Of a stretch of 64,000 nt of DNA, positions 8,791 to 17,883 are shown one piece after another. A program made the position numbers and the translations under genes. Every line of letters starts with the position of its first letter. Position 1 is the stretch's first letter. The notes under the pieces are model-generated. The model saw only the letters and a list, made by a program, of their open reading frames with translations, was not told the origin of the DNA and made no database searches. The stretch spans positions 124,001 through 188,000 of the forward strand of contig JADGEQ010000003.1 in NCBI GenBank assembly GCA_016744295.1. Direction: 5' to 3'. The DNA comes from Desulfobacteraceae bacterium (GTDB lineage: Bacteria > Desulfobacterota > Desulfobacteria > Desulfobacterales > Desulfobacteraceae).

Positions 8791-10559
8791 ATGTCGACAA
8801 TCCCAAGGGCCTTCATTTTTAAATACAGGGTTTTCCGGCCCACGGATAGGGCCTTTGCCGTATCCCGCCTGTTCCATTGATGGTGGTCCAGGATGCGGGT
8901 GATATACTTTTTTTCAAACCGATTTACAGCCTTGCCCAGGCTGAGTTCAGGATCGTCAGCAGACAATGATCCTCCCCGGGGATCATCATGGTGCGCCATT
9001 GTCGGGATGCTGAGAAATTCCAGATCGTCCAGATTGACGAGCCGGTGAAGGGCATTTTCAAGTTCCCGGACATTCCCGGGCCAGTCATGGGTTTGTAATT
9101 CCTCAATCAATATGCCGGGCAAAGGAAGCCTGCTTTTTCCCGCCTTGTGTTTTTCAAAGAAATGGTCCACCAGAAGGGGAATATCTTCCTTGCGCTCCCG
9201 CAGGGGAGGAAGATATACGGGAAGGATATGAATCCGATAGAAAAAATCTTCTCTTATCCTTCCTTCCTTTACCAGATCATGGAGGTCCCGATTTGTTGCC
9301 GCAATGATTCGCACCCTTGTTTCCTTTGTCTGACGTCCTCCCACCGGCGTATATCCCGACCCTTCAAGAACCCGTAGCAACTTGACCTGGAGGTTCAGGT
9401 CAATCTCTCCCAGTTCGTCAAGGAAGAGAGTCCCTTTTCCGGCATGATCCAAAAATCCGGGATTGTCCCGGTTTGCACCGGTAAAAGCCCCTTTTTTAAC
9501 ACCAAAAAACTCACTCTCAAGCAGATTGGGTGGTATGGCACCGCAATGAACCGGAACAAATTTTTCATTGCTGCGGTCACTCATGTCATGGATGGCCCGG
9601 GCAACCAGCTCTTTCCCGGTACCGGACTCTCCGTAAATGATGACATTGGCATCTGTCTTTGATGCTCTTAAAATTAATTCATAGATCTTTTGCATGGGCC
9701 GGCTCCTGCCGACAATACCGCAGAACTTGTAACGGTCTTTTATGGCCGCCCGAAGTTTGATATTCTCTTGGTGAAGAGATAATTCCCTGGCTTTCATATC
9801 AACTTCAGCCTGCTTGCGTTCGTGTATGTCCAACAGCAGGGTCTGCATTTTTATAACCCTGCCGGCATCAAAAATCGGTGAACTGACCGCATAAAACCAT
9901 CTGCCTGTCCCTTGGCACTGAAATTCCTGTCTTCGGGTTTTTCCCCTAAACACCTCTTCCATGGGGCACCAATCACAAGGAGCGGCTAATTTGAACACAA
10001 TCTCATGACAGGGTCTGTTCCCGATGGTCTGCCCGGCAATATTTTTCAGGTATTTATTCAAATAGGAAACCCGATGATTTTTTGAACAGGTATAGATAAA
10101 CCCCTCAAAGGCTTCCAGCACCCCCCTGAGTGTGGCTTCATTTTCTCTCAAGGACAATTGGGCCTGCACCATGGGCGTAATATCCCTAAAGGATCCGACA
10201 CTTCTGCCGGTCCCGGGAATAACATCCACCCTTGCCGTAATCGCTTTCATATTTCCCTGTTTGTCAACCAGGGTGAACTCATAATTTTTAGGCGTCTTTT
10301 CGGAAGATTGGCGGCGCTGGAGATGATAGATCTTCATTTTCCCGAGATCTTCAGGAAATGCCACAATTTCGGTCCATTTCATCCGGCCTTCAACTTCTGG
10401 TCTCTCATACCCGGTCATGCGCAAAAATTCATCATTTGCCCGGGAAATGATCATATCTTTCTCGACAATAATCGTACCGGTTCCTGTATTTTTAAATATG
10501 CTCCTATAGTGCTTTTCATTATGCTGTAAGGCTTCCAGCCTTTCTTTTATCGTGGCCAT
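8763..10559 (-). CDS. Sigma-54-dependent activator with two PAS domains
   Basis: Enhancer-binding protein of 598 residues: PAS1 about 15-130 (HYRSIFKNTGTGTIIVEKD, NDEFLRMTGY), PAS2 about 140-250 with Cys residues (PCDWCPMEE), then the AAA+ domain and a Fis-type helix-turn-helix. The Walker A motif is GESGTGKE, the sigma-54 contact loop is GAFTGA and Walker B is GTLFLDELGEID. The HTH is RRDTAKALSVGRKTLYLK. There is no receiver domain, so input is probably a ligand or redox cue through PAS. It is transcribed toward the acyl-CoA synthetase, separated by an enhancer-like repeat array and a -24/-12-like site, and probably activates that gene. Confidence 0.92.
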   Translation of the reverse strand: MATIKERLEALQHNEKHYRSIFKNTGTGTIIVEKDMIISRANDEFLRMTGYERPEVEGRMKWTEIVAFPEDLGKMKIYHLQRRQSSEKTPKNYEFTLVDKQGNMKAITARVDVIPGTGRSVGSFRDITPMVQAQLSLRENEATLRGVLEAFEGFIYTCSKNHRVSYLNKYLKNIAGQTIGNRPCHEIVFKLAAPCDWCPMEEVFRGKTRRQEFQCQGTGRWFYAVSSPIFDAGRVIKMQTLLLDIHERKQAEVDMKARELSLHQENIKLRAAIKDRYKFCGIVGRSRPMQKIYELILRASKTDANVIIYGESGTGKELVARAIHDMSDRSNEKFVPVHCGAIPPNLLESEFFGVKKGAFTGANRDNPGFLDHAGKGTLFLDELGEIDLNLQVKLLRVLEGSGYTPVGGRQTKETRVRIIAATNRDLHDLVKEGRIREDFFYRIHILPVYLPPLRERKEDIPLLVDHFFEKHKAGKSRLPLPGILIEELQTHDWPGNVRELENALHRLVNLDDLEFLSIPTMAHHDDPRGGSLSADDPELSLGKAVNRFEKKYITRILDHHQWNRRDTAKALSVGRKTLYLKMKALGIVDMVNRRPRGQ

Positions 10560-10684
10560 GAATATCCCTCCTTCAAAGAATAAGATACAAAATCATACCC
10601 CCGATGAAAGGTCAAGCCTCTTGGGCGCAACCAGAGGCCGGTTCGGATTCCTGAGCAGGTTAAAACCGGACAGGTTGAACAATT

Positions 10685-11128
10685 TTAATTCTTTGGTGGA
10701 AATGAATTCCATCTGCCAATCGTACCTGTTATGAAAAAAAATCCTAGCACCAGGGAGCCAATCGAAAACAGAATAAAGCGTGGTGCCACTGGAATAGAGC
10801 TCTGAACAACGCCCATGACAACTAAAAATTCAGGAATTACCAAAAGTCCGCGCAGGATAAATATGGCGCTTATTACCAAAAGTCCTGGCTTTAAACCGGG
10901 TAATGCACGGATAAACCCAACGCCTGACAGGGCATACAATCCAAATATAGTTAGAATCCCAGTAACAAGAAAACTGACAAAAATAAGCATATAGGCATTC
11001 TTTACCAATGCTTCGGGTGCTCCAAAGTATAAACTTAGGGAGGGTGAAAAGCCGATTATTATTTGAAAAAGGGCTATGGCAAAACATAGGGTACCGGAAA
11101 TTACAAGCATGTGTTTAAAGTTTTTCAA
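10685..11128 (-). CDS. Small four-helix membrane protein, unknown
   Basis: Not recognised as a named family. The 147 residues contain four clear hydrophobic segments (about 7-28, 43-66, 77-98 and 116-138) joined by short loops. A stretch of small residues lies around LPGLKPGLLVISAIFILRG. No charged catalytic residues or metal motifs are evident in the membrane. AGGAGGTTGTAGTTG precedes the ATG. It lies between two regulated units with its own upstream gap, so it may be monocistronic. Confidence 0.7.
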   Translation of the reverse strand: MKNFKHMLVISGTLCFAIALFQIIIGFSPSLSLYFGAPEALVKNAYMLIFVSFLVTGILTIFGLYALSGVGFIRALPGLKPGLLVISAIFILRGLLVIPEFLVVMGVVQSSIPVAPRFILFSIGSLVLGFFFITGTIGRWNSFPPKN

Positions 11129-11222
11129 CTACAACCTCCTCCATAGTATGATCGGAATAAATACTATCTGTGTTTTTTGATTTACAGATTCAATTACGCT
11201 CGTTAATCTCGAGAGCTGTCAA

Positions 11223-12344
11223 TTACTTTTTTTCTTTTGCATAATGGTGAAAGGCAATCGCCACAGTGCGATAAACCAGATGGGCCAGCTTGGTATACGG
11301 CAAAAAGGCCACTAGATTAAATGCAAAGAGCAAATGGATAAAATACATGGAATAGGCGGCCCAGGGGATACTGGCCAGCCTTAGCATCTGGGTGAGCATG
11401 CCGGTGATTCCTAAAAAAAAGGCAAGACCCAGCAGGTACCAGTCAAAATACCCGTTGATCTGTCCGGCCTTTGCCCTTCGCTCTTTGATCAGAAGCAGGC
11501 TGCCGGCAATAAGGGCGATTCCTGATATATTGGCCAGAATTTTCACCGGATTGATCTGATCATAGGGACCGTGGCTGTTAAGGACATAAAGGGCAAAAAC
11601 AAAGGCGCCGGCCACAAAGGCAAGACTGACAAAGGAAAAGGCCACCATCATGTGGGAGATCTTTCTATTGTTTTCAGAAGAGGAAGAAAACCGTTCGTGC
11701 CGTATTATGGCAGGCAACTGGGTGATGATGGTTATCAAAAATTGTTTATAATCAATGGGGCCCTTGCCCTGTGCTGCGGTGGCCTGCATATCCTTAAGAA
11801 ATCGCTTTACCCCCAAAAAAAAGACCAGTCCTGTTATCAGGGAGAGGGGAATGAAAATCATCTCTATCAGGACTACGGGGAAAAAATGGGCAAAAACAAT
11901 GCGGTCTCCGCCGGGGGACAGATTCATCAGGCCTGTCCCAAGACCCATGATAATGATTATCAGAGCGGGAATGATAAAAAGCCATGGCAGTTTTCGGCTG
12001 TCATTGAGCAATTGGTGCATGGCAGCGGGTTTTGAATATTCTTTGATGGACATCTTTCTCAAGGTGTTGAGCACATCACCCGGTCTGGCATCCCGGGGGC
12101 AGAGCGTGGAGCAGTCCCCGCAATTGTAGCAGAGCCAGATATCGGGGTTTGCAATGAGCTTGTCCTTTAATCCCCAGGAGGCATAGAGCATTTCCTTTCT
12201 GGGAAAAGGCTGATCATCCTGGGATAGGGTACAGGCCACAGAACAGGTGGCGCATTGGTAACATTTTTTAAGGTTCAGGCCTGAGTCAGAGTTAATTTGA
12301 GCGATAAAATCCAGATCAGGTTCAAGAAATACAGGTGAGGCCAT
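11223..12344 (-). CDS. QmoC-like iron-sulfur/cytochrome b membrane subunit, orphan
   Basis: A 373-residue protein with an HdrC-like N-terminus and an HdrE/NarI-like membrane C-terminus, the build of QmoC in sulfate reducers. Two [4Fe-4S] motifs are CYQCATCSVAC (C28, C31, C34, C38) and CYNCGDCSTLC (C72, C75, C78, C82). About five to six membrane helices follow from residue 117, with His residues able to hold b haem. QmoC normally passes electrons between menaquinone and QmoAB/AprAB. No qmoA, qmoB or apr gene lies nearby, and this copy is 14 bases behind a TetR gene, so it looks like a specialised paralogue. Confidence 0.85.
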   Translation of the reverse strand: MASPVFLEPDLDFIAQINSDSGLNLKKCYQCATCSVACTLSQDDQPFPRKEMLYASWGLKDKLIANPDIWLCYNCGDCSTLCPRDARPGDVLNTLRKMSIKEYSKPAAMHQLLNDSRKLPWLFIIPALIIIIMGLGTGLMNLSPGGDRIVFAHFFPVVLIEMIFIPLSLITGLVFFLGVKRFLKDMQATAAQGKGPIDYKQFLITIITQLPAIIRHERFSSSSENNRKISHMMVAFSFVSLAFVAGAFVFALYVLNSHGPYDQINPVKILANISGIALIAGSLLLIKERRAKAGQINGYFDWYLLGLAFFLGITGMLTQMLRLASIPWAAYSMYFIHLLFAFNLVAFLPYTKLAHLVYRTVAIAFHHYAKEKK

Positions 12345-12358
12345 AAGAATACTCCTAA

Positions 12359-12964
12359 TTATAAAAGGGTCTGTTCAACAAGGGTTTCAAGCTGAACAGC
12401 CAATTGATCGGGGTCAGTCATTTTGTTTCGTAAAAAGCTATTGGTCAGAACAAAAAAATAATTGGACATCAGGGCAAGGGCCAGGATCTGATTGTCTTTT
12501 TCAGGGTTTATCTCTCCTCTGTCCTGGGCTGCCTGAATCAATTGTGCTATCTTCTGGGCATAGCTGTCATCAAAGGCATTGATCTCATCCAGCCATTCGC
12601 GTTCATAAAAGAACAGATGACTCAGATAGGCTCGGGAAAGGGAGTGGTGGGAGGTATAAAAGATAAAAAATCGTTTTGAGATATGGACAAACTGGGTCTG
12701 GAAGGATTCGCTGTTAGAAACCGTGTCCATGGCATCTTGATACATGTTTTTCAAATCATCTGAAAAAGCCGCCGCCAGCATGGACAGCTTGTTGGGAAAA
12801 TGCTTGTAAATGGTCCCAAGGCCTATCCGGGCCAGGGCGGCCACACCCCGGATGGTCACTTTGTCATAATCCTGGGTTTCAAAAAGCTGTCTGGCACTCG
12901 CCAAAATCAAGATGCGGGTTTCAGCTTTCTGCACTTCTCGCCGGTTTGCCTTTGGTTGTTCCAT
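12359..12964 (-). CDS. TetR/AcrR-family repressor
   Basis: Repressor of about 202 residues. The N-terminal HTH is VTIRGVAALARIGLGTIYKHF, typical of TetR recognition helices (GTxYxHF); the C-terminal ligand domain is all-helical. Three consecutive ATG codons follow AAAAGG; the third (12964) has the best spacing. A TTG further upstream would extend the frame but lacks support. The gene is first in an operon with the QmoC-like gene. A near-perfect palindrome overlapping its own -10 box indicates autoregulation. The inducer is unknown; acyl-CoA or a lipophilic compound would be typical. Confidence 0.9.
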   Translation of the reverse strand: MEQPKANRREVQKAETRILILASARQLFETQDYDKVTIRGVAALARIGLGTIYKHFPNKLSMLAAAFSDDLKNMYQDAMDTVSNSESFQTQFVHISKRFFIFYTSHHSLSRAYLSHLFFYEREWLDEINAFDDSYAQKIAQLIQAAQDRGEINPEKDNQILALALMSNYFFVLTNSFLRNKMTDPDQLAVQLETLVEQTLL

Positions 12965-12990
12965 CATCATCCTTTTCAATAACAAACTTC

Positions 12991-13014
12991 ATTAAGAGAA
13001 CATGTTCACTTAAT
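12991..13014. promoter_or_regulatory. TetR operator, 24-bp near-perfect palindrome
   Basis: Core AGAACATGTTC is flanked by ATTAAG and CTTAAT. Only one symmetric pair of the 24 positions fails to match. It covers the -10 element and probable start site of the tetR promoter, 27 bases before the tetR ATG. Confidence 0.7.
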
Positions 13015-13038
13015 AGAGAGTGTTATTTATATTGTCAA
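13010..13038 (-). promoter_or_regulatory. Promoter of the tetR-qmoC-like operon
   Basis: On the minus strand a perfect -35 TTGACA (13038-13033), a 17-base spacer and -10 TATTAA (13015-13010, 4 of 6 matches). The -10 box lies inside the palindromic operator, so bound repressor would block polymerase. Confidence 0.6.
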
Positions 13039-13323
13039 GAAAAAATTACATTGACAATGAATAATTTGGATATTTCATAGATACGGCCAACCACGTCCCC
13101 TTACTTGTTAGCCATGGTGGCATTCAACTCCAGGAAAGGGCGGATTTCATGTTTGATTCTGGGCCAGAAAAAAAAATCGTACGGGTTGGGACAATACCTT
13201 TGTAAAAAACCGCATTGCCAAGCGTTGATATATTATGGGATTGATATAAATACAAACATCGGATAGATACAGAGGGCAGTGAAAATGATTTACTGATTAA
13301 TCCATGAAAAAGGAGTATTTATT

Positions 13324-14157
13324 ATGGTTCGAAATCTGGTTTATTGTTTTTTTTTCATCCTGGTTGCCATGCCGGGCACAAGCTCTTCTTTGGAAGCCCT
13401 CACAGATGAACCACCTGTCCGCCTGGCCGTGGTGATCACCCCCCATTCCAGCGGCCTCATGGATGCCTTATTGGCAGATTTCACCTCTGCCACCGGAACC
13501 CGGGTAAATGTATACAGCGGCACGGATGTCTATGACCAGGCCCGTAAAGGCAAGGCGGATCTGATCATTTCCCACTTTGGCAAGCCTGCCCTGGCGCAAT
13601 TTGTCATGGAAGGGTACGGCAGATGGCCCAAAATCGTATTTTCCAACCAGGCCGTTCTCATCGGGCCGAAAACCGACCCGGCCCATATCAGGGGAATGGA
13701 CAATGCCGCTGCTGCATTCAAACAGATTGCAACGGCAAAGGCACCCTTTATTCTCAATTCAGGGCCCACCACCCGGTATCTGACAAGTATCTTATGGGCT
13801 GCGGCAGGTGAACCGACCAGGGGCAACTGGTTTGTGGACAAAAAAGTGAAAAAGGGCAAGGCCATTCGTCTGGCCGAGCAGCGCCAAGCCTATGTGGTGT
13901 GGGGGGCCTATCCCTTCCTGAAATACAAGGCAGGACACAAGACAGACCTGGAAATCCTGGTTTCAGACGATCCCTTGTTCCAGCGCATCATGGCCTGCGT
14001 GGTTGTTAACCCCAAAAAAATCAAAAAGACCAATGTTCAGGGCGCCCTGGCCCTGGAAAGATACCTGGTAAGTCCCCGGGCACAAAGCAAAATCGCAGCA
14101 TTCAGGTCCCAGGACAGCCCGTTGCAGCTATGGTGGCCCGCAGGCCGCCATAATTGA
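13324..14157 (+). CDS. TupA-like periplasmic oxyanion-binding protein, orphan
   Basis: Secreted solute-binding protein of 277 residues with a signal peptide (hydrophobic residues 4-18). The pattern VVITPHSSGLMDALLADF, the SGTDVYDQARKGKADLIISH segment and FVMEGYGRWPKIVFSNQAVLIGP follow the tungstate/molybdate-binding TupA group. The gene stands alone with a 12-base-spaced AAGGAG site and no permease or ATPase beside it. A possible Tup-type ATPase remnant is found far away at about 45573. Tungstate binding is an inference from motif resemblance; a sensory or scavenging role is also possible. Confidence 0.65.
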   Translation: MVRNLVYCFFFILVAMPGTSSSLEALTDEPPVRLAVVITPHSSGLMDALLADFTSATGTRVNVYSGTDVYDQARKGKADLIISHFGKPALAQFVMEGYGRWPKIVFSNQAVLIGPKTDPAHIRGMDNAAAAFKQIATAKAPFILNSGPTTRYLTSILWAAAGEPTRGNWFVDKKVKKGKAIRLAEQRQAYVVWGAYPFLKYKAGHKTDLEILVSDDPLFQRIMACVVVNPKKIKKTNVQGALALERYLVSPRAQSKIAAFRSQDSPLQLWWPAGRHN

Positions 14158-14307
14158 TTCCAACTCTTTTAAGGGCAATCCATTCTCACCGGGATCTGTT
14201 TTTGTTAAAACAGTTCTTGTCCGCTGCGGCCGGGGTAAATTTTTACCCCAGCAATGCCCCACCCCTTAATGCCTCAATATAGGTAAAGCAATTGGCATCG
14301 CTTTCCA

Positions 14308-14451
14308 CTATCCGATGTATCCGCCGTCCACGCCCAATACCTGGCCTGTGATATACCCGGCGCCCGGGGAGGCGAGGAATACAAAGATGGGCACGATTTC
14401 TGCGAAGCGTCCGCTTTCCCTGAGGTTCTGGATCTGTTCCGGATCACCGGG
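14308..14451 (-). pseudogene. C-terminal remnant of a short-chain dehydrogenase/reductase
   Basis: About 47 codons on the minus strand read GDPEQIQNLRESGRFAEIVP then IFVFLASPGAGYITGQVLGV and DGGYIG-stop, which is the classical SDR C-terminus (ASxxAxYITGQxLxVDGG). An in-frame TAG immediately precedes it and no Rossmann part (TGxxxGxG, YxxxK) is present, so it is a leftover fragment. It overlaps the end of the DUF2892 gene. Confidence 0.65.
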
Positions 14452-14635
14452 CTATTTTAAATATTTTTTCCAGAATATTTTCCATGGGGCAGAGCCCTGT
14501 AAAGGCAGACTGAAACAGGTTCAGGCCCACAAATGCGGTGAACAGATACCAATAGGGGGATAAAAAATAGCCCAGGGTCAAAGAGACCAGAATAAAAAGA
14601 CCGGCAATGGCCCGGATGTATTGTTCCATTTTCAT
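14444..14635 (-). CDS. DUF2892 (YgaP-like) small membrane protein
   Basis: A 63-residue inner-membrane protein with two hydrophobic helices. It shows the family pattern IRAIAGLFILVSLTLGYFLS, FVGLNLFQSAFTGLCPME and a basic tail. The size is that of a complete DUF2892 protein. It lies 35 bases after the RND pump gene and is probably its co-transcribed last member. The single Cys in GLCPME is characteristic. The function is not established; related domains occur with rhodanese and efflux genes. Confidence 0.82.
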   Translation of the reverse strand: MKMEQYIRAIAGLFILVSLTLGYFLSPYWYLFTAFVGLNLFQSAFTGLCPMENILEKIFKIAR

Positions 14636-14670
14636 TTTCTACCTCACTATATTTTTTGTTTTGGTTTAGA

Positions 14671-17600
14671 TCACTTTTTATACACAGCATAATAGGTTAC
14701 GGGTATGACCACCAGGGTAAACAGGGTGGAGGCAAACAGCCCGAAAATCAAGGCCCAGGCCAGGCCGGAAAAGACCGGATCAAAGGTGATGGGGAATGCA
14801 CCGATTGCCGTTGTCAGGGCTGTCAGAAGAATGGGCCGCATTCGCACCACACCGCTTTCCAGGATGGCCTCCTTAAGGGTAACTCCCTTTTTGACCGCTT
14901 CCTGGATAAATTCGATCAAAACCAGGGAATTTCTGATGACAATACCCCCCAGGGCGATCATGCCGATCATGCTGGTGGCCGTGAAAAATATGGGGTTGTT
15001 AAATCCGCCCACGGGTGAGGTAAACAGGTTCAAAATAAAGAATCCCGGCATGATTCCCAGAATGGTAAGGGGGATGGCCATCATGATGAGCATGGGCATG
15101 AGATAGGAACCGGTATTGACCACCAGAATGAAATAAATTCCCAGAAGGGCGGCGGCAAAGGCCAGACCCATGTCCCTGAAAACCCTGAGGGTGATCTTCC
15201 ATTCTCCTTCTCCGGCCCAGTTTACACTGACGCCCTCTTCAAGGGGAATTTGTTTTAAGCGTTTTTGCATGTCCAGTACGGCTTCACCCGGGGCGCGGCC
15301 CGCCATCTCCCCCAACACATAGACCACCGGTTCCAGGTTTTTATGATAGATGGGGGTCTCATTGATTCGTTCAACCACCCGGGCCAGCTCGGCCAGGGGA
15401 ATCATGGCACCGCTCGCCGATCGGATGGGCAGGTTGGAAATGGAAACCATGTCAGATCGCTTTGCCCGGGGGAGAATTACCCTTATCCACAGGGGGTTAC
15501 GCTCGGCAGGAAGGTGAAGGCTCGCCTGGGTGCTGCCACCAATGGCTGTGTCCAGGGTGTCTAAAATTGTTCGGGTATCAATGTTGTGGAGGGCTGCTTT
15601 TTCACGGTCCACCACAATATCCATACGCAGACTGGCGGTTTCGGTCATGATCTGGGTGTCGACGACAAAGGGTTCTTTGTCCATTACCTTTTTCACGGTT
15701 TGGGCACTTTCCAAAAGCGTTGCATAGGGGGTGTCATAGGAGCCGTACACCTCTGCCACCAGGGTGGACAGCACCGGAGGTCCAGGCGGCACCTCAACCA
15801 ATTGAATGTCGGCATTATTTGTTCGGGCAATGGCTTCGAGATCCTTACGCAGCCTGAGCAAGATGGCATGGCTCTGCTGCTCTCTTTGGGATTTGTGGGC
15901 CAGGTTGATCCGGATATCTGCCAGATGGCTGCCTTCACGGATATAATAATGCCGGACCATTCCGTTGAAATCCATGGGGGAGGCAATTCCGGTAAAGGAT
16001 ACAAAATTGGTGACTTCATTGACCGTCTGGAGATAGGCTTCAAATTTTTTCACCACCTGGTCTGTCTGTTCAAGGGAAGTACCCTCTGCCAGATCAAGGA
16101 TGATCTGGAATTCATTTTTATTGTCAAAGGGGAGCAGTTTTAAGGGCACCAGGCGGAAAACCCCCAGGAGGCAGGATCCGACCAGAAGAATCAATATCAA
16201 CCCAAAAAGCCCTGTCCTCATGCTTTTTTTGTTGAGAAAAGGGGTGAGAACATACCGGTAGAGCCTTGGGCCAATCCCCTGACCTGTACTTTGTTTAATT
16301 TTGGTTTCTCGCTTGTTTTTCAACAGATGGTAGGAAACCCAGGGCACAATGGTCAGGGCGCAAACCGTTGAAAAGATAACGGTCAGGGGAACATTAATGG
16401 CCATGGGTGCCATATAGGGACCCATCATGCCGGTGATGAAAAAAAGCGGGGTAAAACAGACAATAATGGCAATGGTGGACATGATCACCGGCGGCAGAAC
16501 CTCTGTCACCCCAACAAGGGTGGCCTTAAATGGGTCCAGAATGCCGGCTTTTATATGACGCTGGATATTGTCCACATTGGTGATGGGGTCATCCACCACC
16601 AGTCCCAAAGAAAGGATCAGGGCAAAGAGGGTGACCCGGTTGATGGTATACCCGAACATGAAATTGACAAACAATGCCAGGGAAAAGGAAATGGGCACGG
16701 CCAGGGCCACCACCACAGCCTCCCGCCAGCCAAGGGTGATGGCCAGAAGCACCACCACCGATGCAATGGCAAAGCCCAGGGATTTCAACAATTCATTCAC
16801 CTTGGCCTGGGCAGTCTTTCCATAGTTACGGGTTATCTCCAGGTGGATATCATGGGGAATCACCTTTTCTTGCATGGCTGCAACTTCTTTTAAAATATTC
16901 TCCGCCACCTTTACCGCATTGGTTCCTTTTTTCTTGGAAAAGGTGATGGTGACCGCTGGAAAGGAAATGGGCACATTGGGTCCCATGTTCTGCTGCTTAC
17001 GATAATAATTGGAAAAACCAATTCGGGTGTAGGCGTTTGCCTCTTCCGGTCCGTCAATCACCCTTGCCACGTCCGTAAGATAGACGGGCATGCCGCTGCG
17101 TCCCGATACAACCAGGGATTGTACCTGTTCAATGGAGGTCAAAAAGGAGCTGGAGGTAAGGGTGATTACCCGGTTGTTTTTATCAAAGGTGCCAGCCCGG
17201 GTGGAGGCATCAGCCCCCATGAGCGCACGGTTGATATCCAGGATGGAAACCTCGAATCCCTTCATTCGTTCGGGATCTATTTCCACCCGGATCTCCCGTT
17301 TCCGGCCCCCCACAATGGCTGACCGGGAGATGTTTTCCAACCGGGACAGCCTCGTTGCCACCTCTTCTCCCACCCGCCGAAGTTCATGGTCTGAATAGAG
17401 CTCGGAAAAAAGGGTGATATTAACAATGGGCACATCATCAATTTCAATGGGTTTAACCAGCCAGTTGTTCACAATGGGGGGAACCCGGTCCAGGTTCATC
17501 TGAATCTTGTTGTGAAGTTTTAAAATGGACTTTTCCCTGTCTTCACCCACAAAAAACCGAACCGTGACCACGGCCATTTCCCGGGTGGCCATTGAATAGA

Positions 17601-17877
17601 CATATTCCACCCCGTCAATTTCCCAGAGCATCTGTTCTAGCGGAGTGGCCACCAGTTTTTCGATCTCCTCGGGTGTGGCGCCGGGAGCCTGTACATAGAT
17701 ATCTGCCATGGGCACCACAATCTGAGGCTCTTCTTCCTTGGGGGTGATAATAACGCTGAAAAACCCTAGGCAAAGGGCGATCATGATCAACATGACAGAC
17801 AGTTGTGACGACAAAAACACTTCCACTATTTTTGAGAGAATCCCGGGGGGGGTTGGTTCTGTATTCTGGTCAGCCAT
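14671..17877 (-). CDS. RND-family efflux pump inner-membrane transporter
   Basis: Proton-driven AcrB/CzcA-type transporter of 1068 residues, full length for the family. TM1 (about 25-45) is followed by a large periplasmic domain with the PGATPEEIEKLVATPLEQ segment. Further helices start near residue 355 (LGFAIASVVVLLAITLGWRE) and include LALILSLGLVVDDPITNVDN; the second half repeats the design and ends GLFASTLFTLVVIPVTYYAVYKK. The VVDDPITNVDN helix is where the proton-relay acids occur. It is 6 bases downstream of its membrane-fusion partner. No outer-membrane factor gene is adjacent. The substrate is unknown. Confidence 0.93.
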   Translation of the reverse strand: MADQNTEPTPPGILSKIVEVFLSSQLSVMLIMIALCLGFFSVIITPKEEEPQIVVPMADIYVQAPGATPEEIEKLVATPLEQMLWEIDGVEYVYSMATREMAVVTVRFFVGEDREKSILKLHNKIQMNLDRVPPIVNNWLVKPIEIDDVPIVNITLFSELYSDHELRRVGEEVATRLSRLENISRSAIVGGRKREIRVEIDPERMKGFEVSILDINRALMGADASTRAGTFDKNNRVITLTSSSFLTSIEQVQSLVVSGRSGMPVYLTDVARVIDGPEEANAYTRIGFSNYYRKQQNMGPNVPISFPAVTITFSKKKGTNAVKVAENILKEVAAMQEKVIPHDIHLEITRNYGKTAQAKVNELLKSLGFAIASVVVLLAITLGWREAVVVALAVPISFSLALFVNFMFGYTINRVTLFALILSLGLVVDDPITNVDNIQRHIKAGILDPFKATLVGVTEVLPPVIMSTIAIIVCFTPLFFITGMMGPYMAPMAINVPLTVIFSTVCALTIVPWVSYHLLKNKRETKIKQSTGQGIGPRLYRYVLTPFLNKKSMRTGLFGLILILLVGSCLLGVFRLVPLKLLPFDNKNEFQIILDLAEGTSLEQTDQVVKKFEAYLQTVNEVTNFVSFTGIASPMDFNGMVRHYYIREGSHLADIRINLAHKSQREQQSHAILLRLRKDLEAIARTNNADIQLVEVPPGPPVLSTLVAEVYGSYDTPYATLLESAQTVKKVMDKEPFVVDTQIMTETASLRMDIVVDREKAALHNIDTRTILDTLDTAIGGSTQASLHLPAERNPLWIRVILPRAKRSDMVSISNLPIRSASGAMIPLAELARVVERINETPIYHKNLEPVVYVLGEMAGRAPGEAVLDMQKRLKQIPLEEGVSVNWAGEGEWKITLRVFRDMGLAFAAALLGIYFILVVNTGSYLMPMLIMMAIPLTILGIMPGFFILNLFTSPVGGFNNPIFFTATSMIGMIALGGIVIRNSLVLIEFIQEAVKKGVTLKEAILESGVVRMRPILLTALTTAIGAFPITFDPVFSGLAWALIFGLFASTLFTLVVIPVTYYAVYKK

Positions 17878-17883
17878 GTGTGC

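Noticed and set aside
10616..10638. Hairpin GCCTCTTGG/CCAGAGGC as a terminator of the small membrane protein gene
   Set aside because: It has a bulge and no T-run on the relevant strand, so support is too weak.
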